This document shows positions 18,208 to 31,124 of a DNA stretch of 38,062 nucleotides, piece after piece; within the stretch, counting starts at the first letter, position 1; each line of letters starts with the position of its first letter. A program made the translations under genes and the position numbers. The stretch comes from Saccoglossus kowalevskii. Its lineage: Eukaryota > Hemichordata > Enteropneusta > Harrimaniidae. The DNA is taken from contig NW_003105109.1 in the NCBI RefSeq assembly GCF_000003605.2, forward strand, positions 26,679-64,740. The letters are read 5' to 3'. The notes under the pieces are model-generated. The model did not search any database, was not told the DNA's origin, and saw only the letters and a program-made list of their open reading frames with translations.

Positions 18208-21200
18208 TTTCTTACAAAACGCAAACACACGAATCATTATGAAGTTTATTGGGCACCAGCAGTATCTATCGTGTGCCTATATATCCCACAAAATAATTGA
18301 ACAATTAATTCAGGTCATAGTTGGTTCATTTTTGCTCTCCTTGATGGCTTTCAGCTGATTTTTAAGAAACTGAACAGTGTCACAACATGTTACTAGAATA
18401 CGTTTCGTATGGTAACTTATGGTTAAAGACTTTATTTCCTAAAATAAAAATGTGCAATAATAATTGCCATATCAATTTTATAGAATTACATTTTTACAAT
18501 GTCCGCACCTTGCATCAATCACATATTAGCATATATTTTACACTGACCGGGCGCTGCACTATTAAAGGTGAACAAAAGATTTACCTTTTTCAATAAACAA
18601 CACAGGGAATATGATAAACTCGCAACAGGTGTTGTCTGATTACGTTCATGACACGTATTTGGCATACTCACTACTACGACTGTTTGAGTAAAAGCAATAT
18701 TTCGAAAAACTTTTGGACATTTAACGCAGCGACTGAATGTCATACGTAATCAACGCAACTATATACTTACAATTCAAAATCATATTTTCTAGACATGTTA
18801 ATAATATGGACCGCAGATATAATGGTATAAAATTGCTGCCCCTCCAACTGAACACCAACAACACCGACAACAACAAAGGCCGCAATAACCACAGAGGTGC
18901 TGACCAATTGGTATTTATAAACACACAATTTTTCTAAAGAATATGCCATCGTACGACAATGATTATATTATGCCTCAAAGGAATATCGTAATTCCAAACA
19001 AAATCTCTAACCACTAAATGAAGCCTTAATTAAAATATCAATCTAGTCAAAAGTATTTTTCGTATAAACGTATTTCTACAAATTTTAGTAATACAAATTA
19101 TATTCTTCACAAGCATCCTCGAATACTACCAGTAAACTGGCTGGATCCAATTTCGCTTCAAAACTTTGCAAGTAATCATTTGTAACACTATAAAGTTGAA
19201 AACTATTTCGTATCAATATATAAAGACATTTGTTATTAGCAACGACTCAATGAAACAGAGATTTCGATTTCTTCCGAATCATGAGTATCATTTATTACCA
19301 TGCAGAATATTTTCTTTTAAAAACCATGATTTCTTTTACAAATCGATGAAGTTGTAGATAAATCATGTTGTCAAAATATTCATTATCATGCAGAAGATGC
19401 TTTTCGTACAAATCCACATCGATGGAGTTTGGAAAAATCTAGTGTTCCTGTTTGAAAATTCAATTTGTCTATTGATTTCCCTATTTTTACATGGCATTTT
19501 TCAAACCGTATTCGCACATGCAGTGAAAGTACAATATGCAACAAAGGGTTATTGAATGCTATAATGCAAATGTAAGGTAAAATTATGCGAATATAAGATG
19601 GAATAATACAAATATGCAGGGCATGAAAATGGCAGCAAGAACTGCGAACAGGCACGAAAATAATACAAATATAAAATTCGAACATCCTATGAAATTATGC
19701 AAATGTATACTGCGAAAAAGCAATTATATAATGCGAACATGCGTATTTGACAAACCCATCTCAACTCAAGGTGTTACGGTAGCTACTCCCCTGGTACGTT
19801 GCGCGTGGGATTGAAAGCGGTCATTACGAGGGACCAGATGTACGCGGCAAGTGCAATTTCCGGGAGATGTGCCTTAGTTAGCTCTGGTGTAACTTACTAG
19901 TACATTATTGCATGACGCGTGTCATCTCAAGGGAGTGAGATTTCTGCGCGTTGTGTTCAATTGATGTTGTATTTGTCTTTATTTATTTAAGTCCCGACAA
20001 GAGCGGTTTTCTATGAAGGGCCAGAAATGTAATCATTAAAAACGTAAATAGAGACATTAAGATGCGCATACGAGAACGGAACGAGAACGGATACGTCACC
20101 GCTTTGTGCACGACCTTCGCGCGAACCAATGAAGTCATCGGTTGCCTGGTCGTACGGCAGTCGTTTTGAACGTGATAAAGGTGACTGACTCGTAGTTGAT
20201 TTCCGAGAGCTTTTCTCGCTGTCAATTTTGAATAATTTTCATTGACATTGATAAAACGTTTTATATTGGAGTGTTTTTGAATATTTATGATGAAATAAGA
20301 AATATTGGATGCATTTTAGCTGACATTTATACCCACTGAAAACGCATGATATTGATCTGCTGAAATAGGATTCGGCAAACAGACCTAGGACCTCAGCAGA
20401 GTTGATGGAAATAGTGAGAGCTCTGTCAAATGTCTGTGAACTAACTACTAATTCTGATTCCGGACGTGAAATGACATACAAAATTTTATTAGGTAGTTAT
20501 TGTTGCCCATTGAGAGACGGATTGACATGGTTCTGGTTTCAGTTACGTTCCCGTTGTGGGCGCTTGTACTTAATCGTTTTCTGACACCCGAGAACGTAAC
20601 GCAAACGAAATTAGAACATCACGTTACGTTCCCGTTACGTACGCAAATCTTAAACTCTCTAATATATGTATCGCTTTTTTCAACAAACTTGTTTTTTACT
20701 GTCCCAAATTAAAACTCACATGTTGCCGATTATGTGTAAACTCTACCACCATGCTCTACAAAAAGGAAAGAAGGCTCAAATTTGTAATCGATATATTTGT
20801 TATGACCCATGGCACTATATTAGCGTGTACATTATCGGAAAGATAACTGCGTGTAAAACTTGAAAATATAGATTAATCTAGTATATGTTAATCTCCTGTA
20901 CTATGTATCAAATAAACATATTCATATATCTGGAAAATTATTGTTCAATTGTTACCAGTCAAATGTTTAACAACAATGCATTTCGGATACACTGGCAAAC
21001 GGCAACTCGAAGCTCCCAACTTGCTATCTGATACTACATTTGGTGAGATACATCTCTATGCACAAATAATGCAATTATATTAATTATTGAGCACAACTCG
21101 TAGACGTCATGCTGCACTGTTTATGTTTAACAGTTAAATCTTATGAATATGCACCTCATCATTAACGTCACAGTGCCTTATTTTCAATAACCATACGCCA

Positions 21201-23556
21201 ATTTCCTGTATAAATAATTGAATGCTTTGTGAGGTAATATTTTCTAATATTCCGATTTTTTGCCATACATCAGTGGAAATATACACACTCTCATGTAGCC
21301 ATACCAGCACGCATCGCGGAGATTTATTATTTCTAGTACTTGTCTATGCAAGGCATTTGGCATCACCAAACACTCAATCAATTGTGTTTCCCGTATTGGT
21401 AAGCCAAACAAACAGCTCCTGGAAGGGGGTTAATGCGGTTTGAGTATAATTCATAACAAATTACATAAACACTCAAAAGTTAAACAAATAATTGACTCAA
21501 CTATGAAATTATTCATAACACTCTTCAAGCGATTTTTTGGCATTTTCTCAGCCGAGTTTTCTTGACTTAAACACTTATCTAGATTGTGTTTAAATGCTGT
21601 ATAAAAACAATGAATTGATGGATGTACGTTCTTAATTCACTAGCTAGCCTAATTTCGTAAAATGTACTTCAAAGCCGGTTTCATTTATTTTTGTTTGTTT
21701 CCATTATGATAACTACCACACTGTTTCGAAAAATGGATGGCAACTAAAATTATATCCACTTTTTTTCGAAATGCATTTTTCTGTCAAAAAACGTTTGACA
21801 AGGAACACACGTAGTCATATAAATGGCAAGTCTACATTACTCGTAAATTTAAATATTGTTTATGGTCTTAATATTTTAGTCATACATTGCATCATCAATT
21901 TCTCATCAATCTTATGAAAACAGAGATTGCCGCTTGTATTACGTCACAGATTGTCATCGTGCCAATCAAGCTTTGACAGCAAGAGTCTATTGCAACATAA
22001 AGATTTTCAGTAGCCACACAATTAGAACAATCTAAAACGTCCCAAGCAATCATAGCGACGCAACATACCGCGTAAGGTATGTGAAACATTTTGCAGTAAA
22101 TCATACACGCATAGAAAGAAACAATAATGTTGGCTTGACTGTGTTTCAAACTCTTCACTTTGTAATTTTTTTAGCCCTAAAAGGCGTTTTACTCAATCCA
22201 ACTATATTGTGATGCCATTGAGCATTTGAAATACATTCAGTCATTATATTATAGTATTATATTTGTCACTAAATCTTGTTGTCAATCATGGTTTTGAGCC
22301 AATCAAACGATGCCCTCGATCTTTTACAGAATATTTCCGCCTATACTATGTTATATTAGTTTTATAACTATATGTGCAGAAATTTTATTCGTAACGGACA
22401 GTTTGATCGACTCGTATAGAGTATTTCTTAGTTGACATATTCATTCATAACTTTAAAGCTTTCAGTAAGCAAATGTCGCTTATCGTTGTACAGCATTGAT
22501 ATGTTACTGATACGCGAATGTGATAAAATAATTTCTTCTAAGTCTACGTGTTCGTTACGTTGCATAACTTCAATTGCTGCATTTTGGTATTTACAATATA
22601 GTGATAACATATGGAAACAATTAATCTAATTTGAATGAAATATTGATCCAAAAAAATGACACAAATGTACCAAGCCTAATATTTACTAATATGTCGTTTC
22701 TTAATAAATTATAACATTGTATAGTTTTAAAAGCATTGAAAGGCGAATGACATATTTGAAAAAAATATTTAAATTGCAAATCCTCATAGCAATTGCACTC
22801 TCGAAATTCTTAGTCTCATGATATATTTTCACGATTGGATCGACCACAGCATTAACCACATTACTTTAGAAGGCAAGTCAATAGTTTTAATGTTTTATGA
22901 TCCGACACTACAATTTTCTCTTTTTATGAATTACAGGATGCGAGTGAACGCATTACATTTCATAACCGTGTGTCAAGTGCCAAGTTTGATAATGAGGCAA
23001 ACTTGCTAATCTCAAGCAAATTCAAGCGGTTTGAATGAATATTTTTTTTAGAATTTTTAATAGAATACAAACACTTTATTTTATAAATGGGTACAAATCA
23101 AGTAGTAAAATATGATTTAATACTTTTTTTTAATAACATAAAAGTATAATTATTTGCAGAGAGTGTATTCCGGAAATTATAAAATATATATATATTACAA
23201 ATGTCAGGCGAGTCTACAGCTTTGTTTTTTCAGGAATGTAGTTCACATTTAATTGATAGATGTTTATAAAAATATAATATATAGCACCAACAAATCGAAT
23301 AATAAAGCAAAAGTACGAGTGTGTGTATTTTAATTTAGACTAACTGTAATAAACTGTGTTTGTTGGGTGGCCACGAGTCTATTGATACAACTAATATGTA
23401 TGTATATAGGATATAAAGACGTATTCCAAAATTATATAAACTTAATAATTGGTATGTTATTTCATGTAATCTATTTGATAAACAATGTGCGTTTTGGTCG
23501 CATATCTAATCTTCGCTGTTTCTATTTCTCCCAACCTCAACCGGTCAGCACACAAT
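18208..23556. other. Long gene-poor region
   Basis: No gene is recognised. The sequence is AT-rich with scattered short open frames, the longest about 100 codons and none with a domain. Within it, 19555-19750 repeats a loose motif like AATWATGCRAATATAA several times, and 20053-20085 pairs with 20617-20655 as an imperfect inverted repeat. A short run of cysteines in a minus-strand frame at 21895-22158 is not recognisable. Confidence 0.5.
20053..20655. repeat. Imperfect inverted repeat with ACGGAACG-type blocks
   Basis: The left block (TTAAGATGCGCATACGAGAA, then CGGAACG) and the reversed right block (TTAAGATTTGCGTACGTAAC, then GGGAACG) are alike over about 30 bases and lie 530 bases apart. Related ACGTTCCCGTT words occur at about 20533 and 20625. 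This could be a degenerate DNA-transposon pair of ends. No target duplication is seen. Confidence 0.3.
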
Positions 23557-23660
23557 ATAACATTTAAGTGGACGGAAGAATGTCACGGGGTGTTCAAACA
23601 GCTGAAGAAAGCGCTAACAACTCTACCCTTATTAGCCTAAACCCCGATTTTGAGAAACCA
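23557..23660 (+). mobile_element. Ty3/gypsy pol scrap at the RT/RNase H junction
   Basis: The frame reads ITFKWTEECHGVFKQLKKA, then LTTLPLLA, a stop, and, after a one-base shift, NPDFEKP. This matches the gypsy polyprotein motif at the end of reverse transcriptase and the start of RNase H (FxWTxEC...AFxxLKxALTxxPVLAYPDFxKPF). About 35 codons are preserved and nothing else of the element is visible nearby. Confidence 0.6.
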
Positions 23661-23666
23661 GCGTAG

Positions 23667-23751
23667 GACCCACAGCGCCATATTTGATGAGTCAACGTCA
23701 TTCCTATGCGGGATAGCATATGACCCACAGCGCCATATTTGATGAGTCGAC
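23667..23751 (+). repeat. Pair of 30-bp direct repeats with AP-1-like sites
   Basis: GACCCACAGCGCCATATTTG followed by ATGAGTCRAC occurs at 23667-23696 and 23722-23751, differing at one base, with a 55-base period. The first copy contains TGAGTCA, the AP-1/bZIP consensus, and the second TGAGTCG. A YY1-like GCCGCCATCTTG lies at 23822-23833. The block directly follows the gypsy scrap and may be part of an old LTR or an independent regulatory cluster. Confidence 0.55.
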
Positions 23752-26184
23752 ATCGTTTCTATCACAGTCAGCTGGCGCACACCTGATATAATAAAATAAA
23801 TACGATATTTACTATATGGGGGCCGCCATCTTGAATGACGCATAAAACTAAATAAGAGACAAGTTGTGAAACGCGTTTTTCAGAATCCTACAAATCAGGA
23901 CAAAAATACCAATCTTTCACAAAAATACGGTCCGTTGGGGTTATATTAAGCCAACCGATAACAACATTCGGCCGAATTCTTCGTTTTTGTGTGGAAAAAT
24001 CCCTTGTATACGAACACCTAATTACACGAATATATATATATATATATGTGTATATATATATATATATCTGTTTAATTTATTTAAAAGATTCCTCTCATTA
24101 GTAAATAGCGCCCTTACTCAACAATATTAGTTTGATGAGTCAGGTGCATCTATTGGCTAAGCTTGTTGTACATAGATGCAAATAAGTATAGGAACCATTA
24201 ATGCTGTAGGGTGTTCTGGGAGGGGTGGAGGATTTCATGTTTGTAATGACTGGTTGTAATGCGGTATTCAAGATGCAGCCTGATATTTGTTGCTTTCTTG
24301 GTTGTTCAATGTGGCTAAAATTTGTGTGGTGGGTGGAAGATGTGTTTATTGTTTGTTGAGTCATTGTTTAGACACCCTGCAGCTTGAAATGGTATGGTCC
24401 AAATCCAAATTCGATATGGTGGTGTTGAATATCTGTGCGATATGGCAGTGTCGTCTAAAAACCACGCATCAAAATGATTTCTGTTTATTTATTTACTGTT
24501 GTAGATCCTGAGAACTAGCCATTGAATATGATGTCGGGAATAAATGGTTTTCTGAACAAGCTTTATTAATTATTCCTGGCAATATTCCAGTATGAATTGG
24601 GAGCAAACTGTGACACCAAATCTAGTCGTTGTATTGTTATGCTTCTAAAATATTATTTCTTTAAATAAAATAAATTAAATAGAAATATTATGTGTATTTT
24701 TGTATGTGGCAACATGGCTTGCCGACTAAAAAATATAAAGAAGTGTGGTCTGCAGTTCTTTTTTTAAAATTGTTTTATTTGTGAAAAAAACTTTAGTGTA
24801 AACAATAAAACACTCACAGTGCAAGGCTAGTTCACCTCTAGTGACTACCTCTTATATATTTTTAAATTTTAGAATTTTTTTTTTTATTTGGGAAGGTTCT
24901 TCTATAAAAATAGAACAGACATATATATATATTAAACGAGAGTGATAATTTATATCTGAGCCTTTAGCAAGTAAGTTAGATTGTAATTTGGAAATTACAA
25001 CACGAGTTGATCTGATATCACAACTCTTGACATTCTATTTTCCATATGTACGCATTTTTGCAAGTACAAACTAAAAACAGGTGGCTATTTGTATAGAAAT
25101 GGCATCGCTTAAACAAACGTTGCGGAAAGTATACCGGCTACAATTAAATAAAAAAATCACTACGTAATAATGTTTCTATGACGCACTTGGTTCCGTGTGA
25201 AATGACCAGAGAGGGCGACATGTACAAAATATCGAGCTCGTGTCCATACGTGAAAAGCAATATGGTTGTCAATCACTTAATGTACCCAGATAGATCGTGT
25301 TTGTATATAAAAAAAATTAAATAGTGTACTGTAGTGACATCGATCTAAGGGTGAGCACATTACATTATTAACACCTGACTAATCGTTTTCTTTCTCTAAC
25401 TTCGAATCTAAAAAGTTCTCGACTACTAGCATTTTGTTTTCAGTGAGATATCTCACCTAAACCATGAAGGTGATATGAAGTACTGTTAACAGTAGATGTC
25501 ATTCAGTCTCATTTCACAGTGCGGGGAATGGGAGACGCTCTTCAAATTATCACGCTGTGCTGTCAATGTAACATCCCCTAAATTATAATAACTCAATTTA
25601 TTTTACTGAGCTAAACAGTTCGCTGGGCTGATGGTAAATTCATGCAAATTATCTTAAGCACGATATAGCACGGCCTATTTACGGATATACAAAATTATAT
25701 TTTGATTTATATTTTTTCTTTTTTTTCTGATGTAAACACACAATAAGCTTGGAAGTGATATAAAAAAACACTAGTCTGTTATAGTTCAAGTTGTGTGTTA
25801 TCTATAGGCGTGCACTAGTCGTGGGGTATGTCCACTCAGCTTTGTTGACAATACGATTATATCTTCTAAATTGTATACGTTTACAATACTTATCTACGGA
25901 AGGGTTGTAGTTCAATCTTGAGGTATGACATTATGTTTACATACATCAATACATGGGCCGTGGTTGTGTCATGAATTTGTTTTCGCGTATCTGTTGACCG
26001 ACTTAATTAACTGATTATTAGCTGAATTGCTGTGTTATGTCTGTCATCGTTTAGGTCTATTTGAAGTTTTGGACGGAACTTGGCTCAGTGGTTTGGAACT
26101 AATTACAAGATACCGTCGCTATTCTGACATCTGTAGTTATTAATGTAGTGAACGATTAATCAAAAGATATGACGTATTCAGTAC

Positions 26185-26541
26185 TTAGTTTGATTGGCTT
26201 TATGATTGAAGGTTACGCCCTAGAGTCTTTTTACTGCATTGTAATTGGTCAGAGTTTTGAAAATGAATAAAGAGAGTTTTGAGTTGGTCTTGGCGAATAC
26301 TCCACGACAGACGCAATAGAGAGAGTGCAGTCCTGGAGAGACGAATCCAGTCCTGGAGAGTCTTGGGGACTTTTCCCCAGGGCGCTGTGTCTTATAGAGT
26401 GCTCGATATATCGACTAAGACGAGAGCTGAAACGTATTTCGTTGTGTGTGCCTTATTTGACTGTAAAGTTAAAGTGACTTTCCCGATTCCGTACCTCAAG
26501 GGGACGAGATAGAGAGACGAGACGAGATTCCCCCCTGACAA
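26185..26541 (+). promoter_or_regulatory. LTR-like or promoter-like module
   Basis: Two inverted CCAAT boxes (GATTGGC near 26192 and TAATTGG near 26241) are followed by AATAAA at about 26268. A GC-richer stretch follows, with a direct repeat of CAGTCCTGGAGAG (about 26325 and 26347) and a sequence ending CCCCCCTGACA. The order of CCAAT, AATAAA and GC-rich leader ending in ACA recalls U3-R-U5 of an LTR. No primer-binding site or target duplication is convincing, so this is a weak call. Confidence 0.25.
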
Positions 26542-26665
26542 GTGTGGAGAACCCGAGAGAAAGAGATTTTACCCCTGATAGTTGTGTCGAAACATCTCAG
26601 TGTGAATCTGGAATGAAATTGCTGATGGCATCATCATGCAAAATCAAAAAAAAAAATCTAAAACA

Positions 26666-26833
26666 CTGCAACCCAGTTATAACGAATTTCTTTATCTTGA
26701 AATTCCTGGTATTATGAATACATTGCATGTCTCCCGCGCAAACCAAACCCTATTTATTATGTCCTTCGTTAGAGTGAACACATTACTTTAACAAACTATA
26801 TCTTTCAAAGAGTATGTTATAACGAGGTTGCAG
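26666..26833. mobile_element. Possible pogo/Tigger-like miniature element, 168 bp
   Basis: The left end CTGCAACCCAGTTATAACGA and the reversed right end CTGCAACCTCGTTATAAC form an 18-base inverted repeat with two mismatches. CCTCGTTATAACGA-type ends are familiar from pogo/Tigger-like elements (from memory). The right flank is TA but the left flank is CA, so the expected TA duplication is not perfect. Confidence 0.5.
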
Positions 26834-27347
26834 TATGCAGTAAATGTCTGTCATTTTATTTCCCGGGTGCAACATAAAAACTGATTACAAAAATAAAGTT
26901 CAGTCACATCTGAACGTAAATGAATCAAGTTTATAATTATTAATGCAGGGTTATTTGTTATTATATTTGGTTTGTTAAAATAAATAGAAGTGTTTTATTA
27001 TTATTATTTAAAGTCAATAGTCAATAAATTGGAACCTGGAATGTTCTCCAGAACCGTGACACAGTTCCACTGCCATGCCTACTGTACGCTAATAATAACT
27101 AAAGTAATAGAAAATATCGTTTTGAAATGCAATAAATGACTGACATTATTTTGCGCTCATATATAAAACTATGAAGTGATTTTGGACACAGGGGTAGCAA
27201 GTGTTTTACAGGCGCGCGCTTTAACTAAAGTGCCATGGAATCGCAGTATGTCTTGCCTTGCAGAACATGTCTATCTAGAAAATAAATAGTGCAGAATATG
27301 ACTATATTATTTATGTTTATAGCATAAATATGATTCACACTTTGCTA

Positions 27348-27467
27348 CAGGGGCGGATCCAGCAAAATGTATTGGGGGGGGGGGTCCAGGCCTATAGGTC
27401 GAATACACGGGACCGTGCGATTCGGACGATGCTATGCGTAGTCCAGATGCATTTTCATCCGCCACTG
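27348..27467. mobile_element. hAT-type miniature element with 8-bp target duplication
   Basis: The element starts CAGGGGCGGATCCAG and its reversed right end reads CAGTGGCGGATGAAA. CAG-plus-GGCGGAT ends are typical of hAT elements. Flanking octamers are CTTTGCTA at 27340-27347 and CTTCGCTA at 27468-27475, an 8-bp duplication with one mismatch, as hAT insertion requires. It is only 120 bp long and contains a run of G, so it is a non-autonomous copy. Confidence 0.72.
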
Positions 27468-27475
27468 CTTCGCTA

Positions 27476-30400
27476 TTGAAGTATTGTTTCCTGAAATGCA
27501 TTAATGTGAAGTGACTAGCGGAGTGAAGACTTTATGTGTCTATCTTAGCCCACCTTGACAATCTGTTTGTTCGGTGTGTGATATCAGTTAATTTGAAACA
27601 CATCGCTCGTTATTCAAATATCACAGGTAGGTGGTACCTGTTGGCTCCCGTAATGGTAAGTGATATAGATCTGGTCTGGTCACGACTTGGGAAAACATCC
27701 CGCCCCACTTCATATGAAAAGAATTAGATCGGTTGATTGATTGAAGTTATTCCAAGATGCCTTTAACACACAGCCAGTGACAAAAAACGTGAAGAGATTT
27801 GAGCTGAAATTAAAAGGTCGTGCTTCATTTTTACCCTTTCTCGTGTATTACAATTGCGGGGGGGGGACTTGAATTGGGATTACAACCACATCAGTGATGA
27901 TGAACATCCTTTTGAAGAAACTATTAAGTACCTTGTCGTATTAAAGCCGGCTCACCTAACGCAATAGAAGCATAATTATAATGATTATTTCACACATATA
28001 CTGTTATGATGGCTGAGTTATTGTTTAATTGACAACTTGACGAAGGGGTGTCAACTCAGTTCGACAATTTTAGATTAGCTAAACAATTCGTGTTGTTTTT
28101 TTCTGTTTGTTGGCCCTATAAAAAAAACCCATTATTCAAGTGTTCATGTGTGGCTGGTTGAGTGCCAACATTGTTGATGAAATGAATCTCATAATGTCAC
28201 GATTTGGGGAAATCCCCGGCACATCCCCTACTGTGTTTCCTTTAGACGTTTTGTTCTCGCTGTGATAAGAGCGGATCGATCGACCCTATTGATTCGAATA
28301 TACTCAGTACATTATAAATATAAAGATGAATCATACGCCTAATTTACAATAGCTATAATTCATTTGTAACACAGAGCATTATGATTTATAATTTCCTTAT
28401 GTTGGTCAGTATTTCAGTATTGTGAAGGCATTTTACAAGTAAATTAATACCATGTCGTATTATTACTTTCTTTGGGTATAGTTATTGCAAACAACAGCAT
28501 TTTCATCTTGTTTTATTTGTTGCTGTTAGCTTGTTCTCATTTGCGGTAGGTGGAGGTTAAGGTTTACTAAGTCAACATGGCCCAAAAATAGACTCGGAAT
28601 GTCCAGCGTGCTTTCGTACATTTAATTTTTCGAAGACTTCCGCCTGTATCACTCTGTGTGCTTCCGTTGCTTACAGTTAAAAAGGGAACAATCATCTTTC
28701 CGTTATGCGAAACCCGACACGATGTTCCCCTAGGTAGTTTTGAACTCGTGTCAGATAACCGGATTCTGAATGATCTCATTGAACATTTAACAAATCTGAG
28801 TAGAGTAGAAAGTTTATGATAAGAAAGTTAAGACGGAACTTTTATTCACATATTCTAATTTTAAAAACAGAGACGAAAACACTAATTTATTAAATTGGTA
28901 AACATTGATTGTAAATAACTGATCTGTCCAGCCTGAACCTATGGGAGGATTGCGCAATTAATAGGTTTCTTTTATTTGCTTGATCCAAGAAAATATCATT
29001 ATTGATGAAATATCTCTCTCTATTATGCACCTTAATTTGTCAGTAGGCGCAATAATGAATTTTACGAATTTTCGTCTTTTTAATCTAAACCCTGAACCAA
29101 ACTAGTTAGATAATACAATGGTATATATAACTAAGGTTTACTAGGCAAGCCTTGTTACATTTTTGTGAATACCGTTTGCTCGAATTATCCACAATCTAGA
29201 GTGTGATGAAAATACCGAAGTAAATTCAATGAAATATTTAAAGCATGCATGCCTTGCTTGACCTTTAAGCAGACTTTTGGAGAATACCTGTAGCACGAGT
29301 TTAGTATCAGATGACGTCATTATCAGGTTATCGGCTGTCAGTGATAAGTCATGCTATTAGTGACTGTGATACAGTGCACCACATCCTTACATGGTTTACC
29401 GACTAATTCATTACTTTGGCAACTAACTGTATATAAACACGGCAAGACACTCACATCAAACACTTGCAGAGGTGCGTTGGTTGATACACACATTCATGTC
29501 TACATCGCTCGAGTCTACATTAAGGTGAGATTTGTGTTTTGCAAATATTTCATCTTTGAAATCTATACAATAATATGCTTTGTTAACACAATTAATGCAC
29601 AAGGAGGTGCGATGCACTCTTCTTATTCATTCTATAAAACATAATTTCTTCGGTGTATTGTTGCTATCATGCACATTATAACATTTGATATCAAATACTT
29701 GTCAACATTACTATTGATGATCGATTGCTTCGACGACATAAATAAATAAATACAAATACCGATATGGCCGTCGTGTAGGCGTGTTTTTTTTTGTTTTTTT
29801 TTGTGCAACGGATATTCAAGCTACATTTCACTTCATTTACATAATGATTTGAGAATTGCTATTTGTTTTGTAGAATAAGCACTGTTTTGTTAATTAAAGT
29901 CAAAATTTGTTTTAATGTGTATTATTTGATATCTGTTAACTATCACCATATTTTTTAACGTAGATGGAAGGTTATTTTTATTTTTTTATTTGAAACCAGG
30001 AGAATTCTTTGACAATACGATTGAGCAGGCAGATAAAATCAACTTAGCAAGAACTGACCAAAATCAATTGACCGTTTCCGAGTTTCTTCAAAGTTCCATA
30101 CTCCGCTGCAAATACATCATTAGCGTGATTAGAACTGTTCGAAGTTCGCGTAAAATCAATATGGCAGCTGTATTGATATACGTATAACTAAATCGTAACG
30201 TCGTTGCTTAAAACCAGAGCTCGTTCATTTGACACGCGAAATTACTTATAAATCCATGCAATTATGTGGCGACTAGGAACATGTTCTCTGTCAAAGTATA
30301 CCGTGTATCTCCTGTGAAATTTGTAACAGTGTAGATTTGACGGGTGTCGCAGTGAGATCTTTACATTCAGTAACATACAATCAAGAGGGAAAACATTGGT

Positions 30401-31124
30401 ACAGGTAAACGGCTACTAAACATTTATAAACAGATAAATCAGGAATTTTATGTTCGACAGTTTCATATTTCACTGTTGCATCTATGGCAACAGAAAACAT
30501 GGCCGATTGTCACGTGATAGGTTTAGTGTAATTATTGTATTCTGTGAATATAAACAATCGATTGCAAAGTTTTTTTCCCACAAAATTAGCCCACCGGACA
30601 CAAACACAATTATATTAGTCGGTGTTCAATCGGAATCGAAGCCTTAAATTTGAAGGTACAAACTTTCTATTGATCTGGTTGACATTGATAAAAATATTCA
30701 TATCAAACGCCTTACTTAATTTGATACCATATGCTGGCGTTGTACTGGAAATAGCGAGGTACACACTGCTGCTCGCACCTCGAGACGAGTTTGGAACGTA
30801 TCCATTGGTTAAATCTAAATAATCCGAATCGTTGGTGACCACTATCTGTTGCTATGCTTTTGTTTTCCCGCGTTAGCAAAACATCACGAGTTTCCTCGGC
30901 CTCCATTGCTATTCCCTGTAGCGAGAACCGCAGTGAAAGAGCCAGTCGATATTAACACATTTACATAAATTTCAAGGAAGTACGTTTTCATGACAACCAT
31001 AAAAGTAGTACCGACTACAGAAAATATAAAATAACTTCAATCACGTGACTAATATTTTCATTTGCAATACTACAGTAATGCTTGATATTTTCAACAATAG
31101 AAACCAATAACGCACTTATGATTA
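27476..31124. other. Gene-poor region upstream of the TRIM gene
   Basis: No gene is firmly recognised. A minus-strand ATG at 30904-30906 in good Kozak context (GCAATGG) opens a 64-codon frame beginning MEAEETRDVLLTREN, next to a 75-codon frame in another phase (30615-30842). These could mark a first exon, but no splice partner is apparent. The rest is AT-rich with homopolymer runs. Confidence 0.45.

Larger units (their letters stand above)
23752..27347. other. Gene-poor region
   Basis: No gene is recognised. It contains a small (TA)n tract at 24030-24067, a CCAAT-rich module near 26190-26540 and a small palindromic element at 26666-26833, both listed separately. Frames of up to 77 codons are not supported by any motif. 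Confidence 0.5.

Noticed and set aside
21895..22158. 87-codon Cys-rich minus-strand frame
   Set aside because: No regular cysteine spacing, no signal peptide and no neighbouring exons.
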